Below, piece by piece: positions 27,185 to 35,751 of a DNA stretch of 64,000 nucleotides. Position numbers and translations under genes: made by a program. Origin of the DNA: Pigmentibacter sp. JX0631 (GTDB taxonomy: Bacteria > Bdellovibrionota_B > Oligoflexia > Silvanigrellales > Silvanigrellaceae); the NCBI RefSeq assembly GCF_029873255.1, contig NZ_CP123622.1, forward strand, positions 2,951,001-3,015,000. The letters are read 5' to 3'. Positions within the stretch are counted from its first letter, which is position 1. Every line of letters starts with the position of its first letter. Below the pieces are notes generated by a model. The model was not told the origin of the DNA, ran no database searches, and was given only the letters and a program-made list of their open reading frames with translations.

Positions 27185-27239
27185 CACCCTGTACCAAAGT
27201 GGTTTTGGTTTGCGGTGAGTTTCATGGAGGAGACCAACT

Positions 27240-28262
27240 ATGGGTTTGCGCATACAAACCAACATCCAATCCCTTAATGCTCAAAGAGCCTTGAGTATTA
27301 CCACTAAACAAAATGACGAATCCATTGAAAAGGTGAGCTCTGGATATCGCATTAACAAAGCTTCAGATGACGCTGCTGGCCTTGCCATCAGTGAAAAATT
27401 AAAAGCAGATATTCGTGGTTTAAATATGGCGAAAAGAAATGCGAGTGACGGTATTTCTTTGTTACAAACAGCAGAAGGTGGGATGAACGAAATAGGTAAC
27501 ATTCTTTCTCGTTTACGTGAGCTTGCCGTACAAGGTGCTTCAGATACCATCGGGAATAAAGAACGTGGATTTATTCATAAAGAATTTAATGCGTTGAAAG
27601 ATGAAGTTGATCGTATTACAAATTCTACTGAATATAACGGAACATTACTTTTAACTGGTAGTAATATTGATAATGTTGAAGATAAAGATCAATTAAATCT
27701 TCCAGAAGAAATGACTAAAAAATCAAACGTTCCACCACTAGAAGTTCAAGTTGGGAAAAACTGGGCTGCTGCTACAGATGGTATTAATGAAAGAAAACTT
27801 GATGGCCAAGGCGATGTCTTCAATGAAGAGTTCGCTCGTAACCCAGTGAACATTATTCGCTTGAATTTTGATAAGATTAATACCAGTACTTTAGGGTTAG
27901 GACTTGGTAGAGCAAGTGATGAATCTTATAATTCTACCGGTGTTTTCATGGAAGACGCTGATAATATGAATGGTTCAAAAATGCGTGCTCAAGCATCAAT
28001 AAATAAAATTGATGATGCTATTTCAAAAGTATCTGAATTCCGTGCAGATATGGGTGCGTTACAAAACCGTTTATACTCAACGATTTCAAACTTGTCAGTG
28101 CAATCTGAAAACTACGCTGCAGCGAATAGCCGTATTCGTGATACAGATTTTGCGGAAGAAACTGCTAAACTGGCTCAATCTAACATTCTTAAACAAGGTG
28201 GTGTGGCTGTACTTGCGCAAGCAAACCAAAGCCCTGGCGCAGCAATGCGTTTACTTGGATAA
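27240..28262 (+). CDS. fliC: Flagellin
   Basis: The 340-residue filament protein starts MGLRIQTNIQSLNAQRAL and has the conserved D0/D1 N-terminus (VSSGYRINKASDDAAGLAIS, LRELAVQGASDT). The C-terminal D1/D0 contains RADMGALQNRL, AAANSRIRDTDFAEETA and NQSPGAAMRLLG. The variable middle (~140-235) is short. Strong RBS GGAGGAG. The flagellin is followed by a hairpin terminator. The neighbouring GT-TPR gene suggests glycosylation, and the leader hairpin suggests post-transcriptional control. A divergent paralogue is at 43071-44027. Confidence 0.96.
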   Translation: MGLRIQTNIQSLNAQRALSITTKQNDESIEKVSSGYRINKASDDAAGLAISEKLKADIRGLNMAKRNASDGISLLQTAEGGMNEIGNILSRLRELAVQGASDTIGNKERGFIHKEFNALKDEVDRITNSTEYNGTLLLTGSNIDNVEDKDQLNLPEEMTKKSNVPPLEVQVGKNWAAATDGINERKLDGQGDVFNEEFARNPVNIIRLNFDKINTSTLGLGLGRASDESYNSTGVFMEDADNMNGSKMRAQASINKIDDAISKVSEFRADMGALQNRLYSTISNLSVQSENYAAANSRIRDTDFAEETAKLAQSNILKQGGVAVLAQANQSPGAAMRLLG

Positions 28263-28278
28263 GTTTTTTCTTGAAAGG

Positions 28279-28320
28279 AGTGGATTTGTTGCGGTTTAAA
28301 GTGACAAATCCGCTTTATTT
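28279..28320 (+). terminator. Flagellin terminator
   Basis: AGTGGATTTGT (28279-28289) pairs with ACAAATCCGCT (28304-28314), an 11-bp stem with one G-U pair and a 14-base loop, then a T-rich run (TTATTTT). It starts 17 bases after the flagellin stop. Confidence 0.75.
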
Positions 28321-28321
28321 T

Positions 28322-29080
28322 ATGGTTGAGATTATAAATTTTGCAAAAAAAATTTCGTTAATAATTTTCTTTTTATTTTCTCAAAATGTGCATGCAAAAA
28401 TAAAAATATTTGCTGCAGAAAATCCTCCTTTAATAATGCAAGATAAACAAAATAAAATAACTGGTATTGGTGGAGATATTTTTGTTAATTCTCTAAATTT
28501 GTTAAATGATGAATATGAAATAGTTTGGTTGCCATGGTTAAGAGCATTTGAAGAGTGTAAAAAAAATAAAAATTCTTTACTCATACCAATTGGTGGAAAT
28601 AAAGAGAATAAAAAAATTTTTAATTTATTTGGTGAACTTTATGAAGATTCTGTGCATTTTTTTACAATTAGTCCGCAAAGAGAAATAAAAACTTTTGCTG
28701 AGATTAATAAATTAACTTCTTTAGGAATGATATCAGGAGCACCATTTGCTGATATTGTTGAGAATTATGGATTAAAAGATAAGCTTGAAATTTCTTATAA
28801 TGGTGAATTGCTTATTACTAAATTAAAAAATAATAGAATTGATTCTATAATAATAACAAAACTATTAGGAACATTCAAACTGTTAAATGCTAAAGTAGAT
28901 TTTAATAATATTCAAAAAGGGATATCCATAGGGACTATGAAATGGTTTATTGCAGCTAATAAAGATTTTCCAAAAGGACAATTAAATAAACTAAAAAATA
29001 AACTAGAAAAATTTAGAAAAACTGAAAAATACCAGCAAATATTAACAAAATATTTTTCGGTAACAAAGAAAAAAGATTGA
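28322..29080 (+). CDS. Periplasmic solute-binding protein, family 3-like
   Basis: The protein begins with a signal peptide (residues ~1-25, hydrophobic run SLIIFFLFSQNVHA), then KIKIFAAENPPLIM, GIGGDIFVNSL and WLPWLRAFEECKK, the fold pattern of SBP_bac_3 proteins. Its length (about 252 residues) fits. No permease genes lie next to it, so it could feed a distant transporter or act as a sensor input. The ATG at 28322 was chosen because upstream in-frame TTG codons fall inside the flagellin terminator hairpin. No good RBS precedes this ATG, so the start remains uncertain. Confidence 0.7.
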   Translation: MVEIINFAKKISLIIFFLFSQNVHAKIKIFAAENPPLIMQDKQNKITGIGGDIFVNSLNLLNDEYEIVWLPWLRAFEECKKNKNSLLIPIGGNKENKKIFNLFGELYEDSVHFFTISPQREIKTFAEINKLTSLGMISGAPFADIVENYGLKDKLEISYNGELLITKLKNNRIDSIIITKLLGTFKLLNAKVDFNNIQKGISIGTMKWFIAANKDFPKGQLNKLKNKLEKFRKTEKYQQILTKYFSVTKKKD

Positions 29081-29092
29081 CTCAAAGATTTT

Positions 29093-29395
29093 TTAATTAT
29101 CTTTCATTTTATAAAAAGAATATTCTTTTACAGTGTTGTTTTCATTAAACACAACATATAATCTTTTTCCTGACAAACTTAATGAGGACCCAGTGATAGA
29201 TAAATATTCAAATATTAATATATTATTACTAAAACCAACCGAATCAGGTTCGCCAAATATTTTGATAATATCTTTTTGTGTAGTTATATTTGTTTTTATT
29301 TCTGTTGTTTTTGTTTGGTCAAATTTTTTTCCTACAGAAATACACCCTTGGAGGTTTAATAAGAATACTAATGATATTAATATGGTGATTTTCAT
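29093..29395 (-). CDS. Small BamE/SmpA-like lipoprotein
   Basis: About 100 residues with a lipoprotein signal (lipobox LQGC) and a segment TTQKDIIKIFGEPDSVGF. That segment matches the SmpA/OmlA (BamE-like) pattern of a helix followed by FGxPxx. Start taken at the ATG 29393-29395 rather than the TTG two codons upstream. It follows the similar lipoprotein at 29402-29770 directly, so the two are a tandem pair likely derived by duplication. Function unknown; probably envelope located. Confidence 0.7.
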   Translation of the reverse strand: MKITILISLVFLLNLQGCISVGKKFDQTKTTEIKTNITTQKDIIKIFGEPDSVGFSNNILIFEYLSITGSSLSLSGKRLYVVFNENNTVKEYSFYKMKDN

Positions 29396-29401
29396 GAACA
29401 A

Positions 29402-29770
29402 TTATCTTTCATAAGTTTTAAGAATTTTTTCTTTTTCTGCTGGAACAGTTGTATAATATGTATTGTCTAAGACTGTTTTATCATCTGCAAAAGTTATTAA
29501 AAGAATTTTTATTTCAGATGATTTTATTACAAAAAAGTAATGTTTAAAACCGGCATGAACATAAGTAAATGTTTCTTTTCCCATGATATAATGAATTTGC
29601 TCAGGTTCACCAAAGTTTTTAATGATTTCGTCTTTGGTTGTTACATTTTTAGTAATATTAAAAGCATCGCCTGTTATTTTTTTAGGGAAGATTTGGCAAC
29701 TAGCTAAAATAAAAATTGAAAAAAAAATGCTGATGAAATTTTTAAATTTTGGTAATCTATAACTCAACAA
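29402..29770 (-). CDS. Small BamE/SmpA-like lipoprotein
   Basis: A 122-residue lipoprotein (signal residues ~1-25, lipobox LASC). It contains VTTKDEIIKNFGEPEQIHY, the same helix-FGEP motif as its downstream neighbour at 29093-29395. Its promoter region ends 94 bases upstream at the insertion site of the Tn402-type transposon. Before that insertion, the small secreted-protein gene at 37358-37561 would have been its upstream neighbour. Confidence 0.7.
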   Translation of the reverse strand: MLSYRLPKFKNFISIFFSIFILASCQIFPKKITGDAFNITKNVTTKDEIIKNFGEPEQIHYIMGKETFTYVHAGFKHYFFVIKSSEIKILLITFADDKTVLDNTYYTTVPAEKEKILKTYER

Positions 29771-29863
29771 GATAAACTCCTATAAATCTATGACATTTAG
29801 ATACATATTGTATAAAATGTTAGTAGTCTTTACTTTAATTTTTTTTTAAAATCAATAAATGAG

Positions 29864-29868
29864 AAAAT
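29864..29868. repeat. Target-site duplication, left copy
   Basis: AAAAT immediately precedes the left transposon end (TGTCATTTTCC). An identical AAAAT follows the right end at 37234-37238. Five-base duplications are the rule for Tn402/Tn5053 elements. Confidence 0.85.
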
Positions 29869-29992
29869 TGTCATTTTCCAGAGTGAGTGTCATTTAGGCA
29901 GGAATGAAATTAGGTAGTTATCCATAGAGGATGTCAAAAGTTTTTTCCATAGATCCTGTCATAATATGTTAAAATTTCCATACTCCCTGTCA
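29869..29992 (+). repeat. Left transposon end with four ~19-bp TniA-binding repeats
   Basis: Copies lie at 29874-29892, 29918-29936, 29943-29961 and 29974-29992, with a consensus near TTTTCCATAGwggnTGTCA. Tn7/Tn402-type ends carry arrays of transposase sites like these. The last copy ends 13 bases before the tniA start, so TniA binding could also repress its own promoter. Confidence 0.85.
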
Positions 29993-30005
29993 CAGGATTA
30001 TAATA

Positions 30006-31724
30006 ATGGAAAAACAGGACGTTACCGAAGAAAACGAAAACTCTGGGACATCTTCTTTGGCAATTGGGCCAGTAAGATTGTCAGAACCAGCTTGGGAAGA
30101 AGCTCGCTGCAGAGCAAGAATCATCCAATCCCTTTTAAAGATACCAAAAATTTCAGAAAAAAAAAGACAAGCAGCCGCAAATGAGCTTGGCATCTCTAAA
30201 CGCACATTATCAAGATTGATTAAACGCTATAAAGCGTCAGGAAATCTTTTAAGTGCACTTGCGCCTCAGCCTCCGAGCGGTGGACTAGGTAAGCCAAGGA
30301 TAAATGAAAATGTTGAATCAATTATCCATAAAGTGGTTAGAGAGCTTTACCTAGATAAACAAAAAAGAAAAATATCTAAAATCGTACAAGAAATCCGAAG
30401 GAGATGCATAGAAGCAAATATTACGCCTCCTGGGCAAAATACTGTTCGTAGGCGAATCTCGCAACTTTCTTTGGAAAAAGTTTTTGAAAAAAGATCTGGC
30501 AAATTATCTGCTCATCCTTTTACAGCAAATCATGGTCCAGCCGTTACTGCTCAATATCCGCTTGAGATGTTCATGATAGACCACACAAAAGTAGATGTTA
30601 TTGTAGTAGACGAGCAACAACGCCTCCCTATTGGAAGACCATGCCTTACATTAGCAATCGATGTCTTTAGTAGATGCATTGCTGGTTTTTACTTAAGTTT
30701 TGAAGACCCATCAGCAGTATCTGTCGGCCTGTGTTTAACAAATTCAGTATTTGATAAAACAGATGTCCTTAAAAAATATAATATTCAACACAGCTGGCCA
30801 TTAAAAGGCAAACCAGAAAAAATCGTAGTGGATCAAGGAAGCGAATTTAAAAGCGAAGCATTGCGCAAAGGGTGCGAACAGCATGGTATTTCTATCCATT
30901 GGAGGAAAATTGGTTATCCACATCTAAATGGAGTTATTGAGCGTGTTATTGGTACTTTCATGAAAGAAATACATGAAATTCCTGGTACCACCTTTTCAAA
31001 TATATCCGAACGTGGAAATTACGACTCCACTAAAATGGCCGTTCTAACAATGCCTGAACTAGAAAAATGGCTCACCCATGCAATTGTTGGGAAATATCAT
31101 CTGGAAATTCATTCCTCGCTTATGGAAACACCGCTTTCGTTATTCCATCGTGGAATAGAAACGAGGAAAAAAGAAATAAATTTAGTGAAAAACCAAAAGG
31201 CTTTTTTAATCGATTTTTTACCCATAGAAAGAAGAACTCTTCAACGACATGGATTTGTGATCGATCATATTTTTTATTTTTCTAATGCATTAATACCTTG
31301 GATTTCATCAGGTAAAATAAACGAAAAATTTATGATTCGCAGAGACCCTCGTAATTTAAGCAGGATTTTTGTCCTTCATCCAAAAGAATTCCAGTATTTA
31401 GAAATACCATATAGAAATATTGCTCGTCCTGTCATTACATTATGGGAACATCGAGAATCTTTGCGAAGGCTAAAAGAAAGAGGCTTACGTCATTTTGACG
31501 AGGCTTTAATCTTCAGGACTCTTTTGGAAATGAAAGAAATTATAAAAAATGCTAAAAAAGAAACTCAATCTGAAAGAAAAAAAAGAGTAAAAAATGAAAA
31601 TGCTAAAAAAAATACGCTAGATATAAAAAGTAACAATAGTTATTATAATTCGAATAAAAAAGAACAGGAAGAATTCGACATACATTCCATTAAACCATTT
31701 GAAGATATTGAGGATTGGTCATGA
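30006..31724 (+). CDS. tniA: TniA transposase (DDE integrase, Mu/TnsB-like)
   Basis: The 572-residue protein has an N-terminal helix-turn-helix (~50-75, AANELGISKRTLSRLIKRY) and an RNase H-like core starting FMIDHTKVDVIVVDE. The catalytic triad is D192, D276 (VVDQGSEF) and E312 (NGVIERV), giving a D(35)E spacing. PIGRPCLTLAIDVFSRCIAG is typical of the TniA/TnsB group. A beta-barrel and a charged C-terminal tail (~500-572) follow; the tail probably contacts TniB. It catalyses strand transfer at the transposon ends. Confidence 0.95.
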   Translation: MEKQDVTEENENSGTSSLAIGPVRLSEPAWEEARCRARIIQSLLKIPKISEKKRQAAANELGISKRTLSRLIKRYKASGNLLSALAPQPPSGGLGKPRINENVESIIHKVVRELYLDKQKRKISKIVQEIRRRCIEANITPPGQNTVRRRISQLSLEKVFEKRSGKLSAHPFTANHGPAVTAQYPLEMFMIDHTKVDVIVVDEQQRLPIGRPCLTLAIDVFSRCIAGFYLSFEDPSAVSVGLCLTNSVFDKTDVLKKYNIQHSWPLKGKPEKIVVDQGSEFKSEALRKGCEQHGISIHWRKIGYPHLNGVIERVIGTFMKEIHEIPGTTFSNISERGNYDSTKMAVLTMPELEKWLTHAIVGKYHLEIHSSLMETPLSLFHRGIETRKKEINLVKNQKAFLIDFLPIERRTLQRHGFVIDHIFYFSNALIPWISSGKINEKFMIRRDPRNLSRIFVLHPKEFQYLEIPYRNIARPVITLWEHRESLRRLKERGLRHFDEALIFRTLLEMKEIIKNAKKETQSERKKRVKNENAKKNTLDIKSNNSYYNSNKKEQEEFDIHSIKPFEDIEDWS

Positions 31725-32644
31725 TAGAAGTGAACTTTAATAATGCTTGCTCACTTGAGCATCTTATCCCTCAAATGAGAAAAACTGCTTTGTTACCTAA
31801 TGAAGAACGCATTGCTTATATTCGTGCAGATAGATGGATAGGTTATTCAAAAGCACAAGAAGCAATTTCTAAGCTTCAGAAACTCATTGATCACCCTAAA
31901 CGCCAAAGAATGCCTAATCTCCTTATTGTTGGCCCTACAAATAATGGAAAATCAATGATTATCGAAAAATTTAAACGCATGCATAAAGTTATTTCTTGCG
32001 AAAATACTCCAAAAGAAACAATACCGATCGTAGCACTACAAATGCCAAGCGATCCGACCATAGCCAGATTTTATTCCATGCTTCTCTACAATTTGGGAGC
32101 ACCTGTTACTATGAAATGCAAAGTTGCTGACTTAGAACATGTTGCTTTAAAATTATTAAAACAATTATCTACCCGTATGATCATTATTGATGAACTACAC
32201 AATATACTTGCTGGTAGAATAAATGTTCAAAGAGAATTTCTTAACCTTATTAGATTTATTGGGAATGAACTTCAAATTCCTATTGTCTGCCTTGGTATTA
32301 GAGAAGCTTATCTTGCCATACGCACAGATGATCAACTTGAAAACCGTTTTGAACCACACATTTTACCATTATGGGAAGATGATAGAGAATTTTCAAGTTT
32401 GCTTGCAAGTATTATTTCAACATTTCCATTGAAAATGGCTTCATTTTTACTAGAAAAAGACATACGTCAATATATTTTAAGGAAAACAGAAGCTACTATT
32501 GGCGAAATTATTTCTTTGCTTTCTAAAACAGCTATTTTAGCTATTGAAAGCGGTCAAGAATACATCGATTTAAAATTGTTAATGCAAGCTGACTATGATT
32601 CTCCAACAGAAAGACGTAATAAATTTGAACGTGAATTACAATAA
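31721..32644 (+). CDS. tniB: TniB AAA+ ATPase transposition regulator
   Basis: This AAA+ protein of about 307 residues is related to TnsC and MuB. The Walker A reads VGPTNNGKSMI and the Walker B reads MIIIDELHNIL. LENRFEPHILPLW follows with the sensor/arginine-finger region. TniB selects target DNA and activates TniA. The ATG at 31721 overlaps the tniA stop (ATGA) and follows TTGAGGAT; this start is preferred to the TTG two codons earlier. Confidence 0.93.
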   Translation: MIEVNFNNACSLEHLIPQMRKTALLPNEERIAYIRADRWIGYSKAQEAISKLQKLIDHPKRQRMPNLLIVGPTNNGKSMIIEKFKRMHKVISCENTPKETIPIVALQMPSDPTIARFYSMLLYNLGAPVTMKCKVADLEHVALKLLKQLSTRMIIIDELHNILAGRINVQREFLNLIRFIGNELQIPIVCLGIREAYLAIRTDDQLENRFEPHILPLWEDDREFSSLLASIISTFPLKMASFLLEKDIRQYILRKTEATIGEIISLLSKTAILAIESGQEYIDLKLLMQADYDSPTERRNKFERELQ

Positions 32645-33852
32645 TGAAAAAGAGATTTCCAGTATGGCCTCATCCTTATAAATTGGAATCATTAAGCTCA
32701 TGGATTATGAGAATTGCTGATTATTATAGGATCAATGTTGATACTTTATTTGAAATTGGATTTTTGCTTCAAAAACCAAGTTCTTGGTGGGATATTGATG
32801 TTTCCCCAAGTGCAGAATTATTGAACAAAATTTCAATAAATACAGGATTGTCATTAAAATATTTAAATGAAATGACTGTTGCAGGAATTTCTCCTTGGGT
32901 TATTGATTCAATAAAACCAGTATATGATTTTGAGTTTACAAGATTAACTACTTCATTCTGTATATTAAATAGTAATTCCCCTTATTTTAATACAAATTCA
33001 AATTGTAAAAAATCTTTGCTACCGTGGATGCCTAATGTTCCATGGAAATCAACTAGGATAAATCGTTTTTGCCCTATATGTATAGAAAATAAAGACTTAG
33101 ATTTACCTAATCTACTTGTTTGGAGAACCGTATTAGTATCATCTTGCCTAAGACATGAATGTTTGCTTGTAGAGACAAAAAATAATTCTTGGGATCAGTT
33201 GTCTTGGAAAGAAAATATTATAAGTACAAAATATTTGAATACTTGGCTCGATGAAATCACACTTAATGCAATTGAAACAGGTTTTGCAAAACTTGGCAAT
33301 GAAAAAATAAATGTTAGTATTTGGGTCAGGTTTTTAAGAAGCCTTTTTCATGAACTTACGATAGAAAGCAGAGATTTTAAAGATCAAGAACGAATTAATG
33401 AAATTTGGCGGTATGCAGGACTTAAAAAACCAAGAAACAAAATATTTGAGCTTCTAGAAATAAAAGAAAGAGCTAATGTTACTAAATGCGCAGCATATTT
33501 ATTACAAGATTTTCCAAGACAGATAATTTCATTTATCCCAATTAGTAGAAATATAAATCAAATATTTTTGCCAAATTTTATTGCTAAATATTTTGGACAA
33601 AATGAAATATATTATGATCTCTTTTTAAAAGAAGAAAACTCTAAAATTGAAATGACTTACAATAATAGAAAAGGAGAAAGTTTTTTACCAGCCGCTAAAT
33701 TATTTGTTTCACTGATCCAAAATAAAATAAATAAACATGATAAATCAGTTGAAAAAAGAAATATTATAGGAGCTGAATATTTAAGTAATTTAAAAGAAAA
33801 TAATATTTTTGCAAGAGATGGAGAGAATACAAATTTTTGTAAAATGGATTAA
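32644..33852 (+). CDS. tniQ: TniQ target-selection protein
   Basis: The 402-residue protein begins with the TniQ domain (FPVWPHPYKLESLSSWIMRI) and carries zinc-ligand pairs, one as FCPIC around residue ~140 and one in SCLRHECLL ~35 residues later. C-terminal regions are divergent, as is usual. TniQ connects target recognition to TniB. It is coupled to tniB by a one-base overlap (TAATG) and ends directly against the convergent ASCH gene (stop codons adjacent). Confidence 0.9.
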   Translation: MKKRFPVWPHPYKLESLSSWIMRIADYYRINVDTLFEIGFLLQKPSSWWDIDVSPSAELLNKISINTGLSLKYLNEMTVAGISPWVIDSIKPVYDFEFTRLTTSFCILNSNSPYFNTNSNCKKSLLPWMPNVPWKSTRINRFCPICIENKDLDLPNLLVWRTVLVSSCLRHECLLVETKNNSWDQLSWKENIISTKYLNTWLDEITLNAIETGFAKLGNEKINVSIWVRFLRSLFHELTIESRDFKDQERINEIWRYAGLKKPRNKIFELLEIKERANVTKCAAYLLQDFPRQIISFIPISRNINQIFLPNFIAKYFGQNEIYYDLFLKEENSKIEMTYNNRKGESFLPAAKLFVSLIQNKINKHDKSVEKRNIIGAEYLSNLKENNIFARDGENTNFCKMD

Positions 33853-34245
33853 TTATTTATTTGGAACATAGCAAAATGACATAGGAGCTCGTTTTATCTC
33901 AGAAAATAGATCTTGTATAAAGGCTGGTTCGTTAAGTTTTATAGGATTTCTAATTTCTAAAACTATAAATTCTTGAAGTCCTCTTATATAATTTAATACT
34001 TCTTCTCTATTATCACCTGATTTCTGAATATAAAAATCTGCAAATTGAGCTTCAATTTTTTTAATACTTAAAATTTGACATTCTCCCAATATTTTTCCAA
34101 CTGGTTTTGTGGCATAAATATAAACTTTTGTTCCTGTCGGTAAAATAGGAAAACGACGTCTAAATTCAAGTCTTTTTTTTCCTTCGAGAATTTTTAAAGC
34201 AAAATCTGGATGTAGGCTTAATAAAATAGATTTATCTTTATTCAC
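33853..34245 (-). CDS. ASCH (PUA-like) domain protein, transposon cargo
   Basis: The 130-residue protein is a single ASCH domain: SLHPDFALKILEGKKRLEFRR at the N-terminus carries the conserved Lys/Glu/Arg pattern. A strand VYIYATKPVGKILGECQI and a C-terminal SFCYVP follow. ASCH domains belong to the PUA-like fold and bind RNA or modified nucleotides; some hydrolyse N4-acetylcytidine. It is the only leftward gene in the transposon and is divergent from the cargo genes at 34720 and 35752. Linking it to the Mom-like gene as reader or processor of a modified base is inference. Confidence 0.8.
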   Translation of the reverse strand: MNKDKSILLSLHPDFALKILEGKKRLEFRRRFPILPTGTKVYIYATKPVGKILGECQILSIKKIEAQFADFYIQKSGDNREEVLNYIRGLQEFIVLEIRNPIKLNEPAFIQDLFSEIKRAPMSFCYVPNK

Positions 34246-34719
34246 TGTAAACTCACTTAAATCATGTTAAATTTTAAAATACTGTTAAATTATTCAATTA
34301 TAATATATTGAAAATATTGCATTATATATAGTATTTTTACTCTATAAATACCATTTTATCAACCTTTGGAAGTGTATCAGAAAGTTACTGAAAAATAATC
34401 ATTTAATTTTAATATTCTAATTAATCATTATATATCAATAGTATAAATGTATTTTAACATTCCAATTAATCATTGAATAGAAAATAAGCTATTATATTGC
34501 TGATAGTATTGACATAAATAACAATCCGAGTCTCAATACATTTAAGCTTTTTCTTAAGGATTCTTTAAATCCCCGATAATAAAGAAATTATTCAAATTAA
34601 ATTTATGTACTAGTATTTTAATAATCATATCAGCAAATTCGTAGTAAAGCATTTGATATATTTAAAATTTTTTAACTTTGCCGATAACAAGAAGTCTTAA
34701 AATTAGAAGGATATAAAAA
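34246..34719. other. Divergent non-coding region in the transposon cargo, with a direct repeat
   Basis: 474 bases without a gene between the ASCH gene and the 340-residue cargo gene. A 24-base direct repeat is present at 34407-34430 and 34452-34475 (shared core CAATTAATCATT or TAATTAATCATT), 45 bases apart. It could be an operator for an unlinked or element-encoded regulator. The region is very AT-rich and should contain both promoters; I could not fix their boxes. Confidence 0.5.
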
Positions 34720-35742
34720 ATGCCTTTAGAAACAATTTTATTAACTGGAGAATTACACCATCGATATGTAGAAGATACTTTGACTTGTCTAGGTGCTCCT
34801 GAAGGTTTTGTTATTAGATTTGATTATCGCAAAAAATATAAAGATCCAGATATTTCTAATCCAAATATAGATGATACTGTTTACTTATTTTCTTATAAAG
34901 GAAAGATAGAAGATAAAAATTGGTTTCCTACACGGATTGCAAAAATTAAGCATTTTTTTGAAGATGAAGACTCTTATCATTACATATTGGAACTTAAAAA
35001 TTCTATAGTTGCAAATGAAAGTTGTACAAATCATTCAGGTACACTTAAAGAATTTCAGGGAAAACTCAATATTACAGCTGGTGATATGTATCATATTCGA
35101 AGAGAAAATATTTCCACAGAGCTTATTTTAAAAAGAGAATTACCAATAAATTTTAAAGAAATTGTAGATTATTCCCTTCGTCATTCAGAACTTTTAAAAA
35201 GTAAAGATATTATATTTTCCACAATTTATTTACTAGATAAGAATAATAAAAAAATTATTCTAAAGTATAAAACGAGAAAAAAAAATGTAGATAGTTTCAC
35301 ACCTAAATATCAGCTACCATTCTCACTTTGCAATTTAATTAATGAAATCAATATTAAGATTGAATTTTATTCTCCAAATATAGGTATATTTTCACATAAG
35401 ATGAAAATTGATGAAACTATTTCAAGTAGTAACAAAAAAACCCATAGTATTAATCTTGGAGCAAGGCAAGATATTTATATTACTCGTATTCCAATCAACC
35501 GAAGTTGGTTACCACGTGAAGCAAGTTTTGAATTTCTATCAGAATCTGAAAGTACATTTACTCAGCGTTTAAAAATAAAAATACCACTTCAAATAAATAT
35601 AGGAATTTGGATTTTGATTTCTATAACATTGCTCTCTTATGCATGTATTTCAAGTACAAAAAATATTTGTAGTTTTTATTGCGAATTTATTAAGGCCATA
35701 ATAACCGTTATAGTATTAAAAATTCTTACAAGAGATAAGTGA
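34720..35742 (+). CDS. Unknown transposon cargo protein with two C-terminal membrane helices
   Basis: I do not recognise this 340-residue protein. Residues ~1-285 appear soluble and beta-rich (PEGFVIRFDYRKKY, DTVYLFSYKGKIED, SYHYILELKN). Two hydrophobic helices lie at ~292-310 and ~320-336, and it ends TRDK. There is no signal peptide, so the large N-terminal part should stay in the cytoplasm, anchored by the tail. This topology recalls sensor/effector proteins of defence systems, in which a membrane tail is the toxic part, but no effector family was identified. RBS GAAGGAT is good. It lies 9 bases upstream of the Mom-like gene, so the two are co-expressed. Confidence 0.6.
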   Translation: MPLETILLTGELHHRYVEDTLTCLGAPEGFVIRFDYRKKYKDPDISNPNIDDTVYLFSYKGKIEDKNWFPTRIAKIKHFFEDEDSYHYILELKNSIVANESCTNHSGTLKEFQGKLNITAGDMYHIRRENISTELILKRELPINFKEIVDYSLRHSELLKSKDIIFSTIYLLDKNNKKIILKYKTRKKNVDSFTPKYQLPFSLCNLINEINIKIEFYSPNIGIFSHKMKIDETISSSNKKTHSINLGARQDIYITRIPINRSWLPREASFEFLSESESTFTQRLKIKIPLQINIGIWILISITLLSYACISSTKNICSFYCEFIKAIITVIVLKILTRDK

Positions 35743-35751
35743 CATATTTTT

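Noticed and set aside
27200-27213. Sigma-54 promoter before flagellin (GG...GC)
   Set aside because: The GG and GC elements are 9 bases apart instead of 10, and CAC and the TTGC context are poor.
34407-34475. Mini CRISPR array
   Set aside because: Only two copies exist, the sequence between them is not spacer-like, and no cas genes are present.
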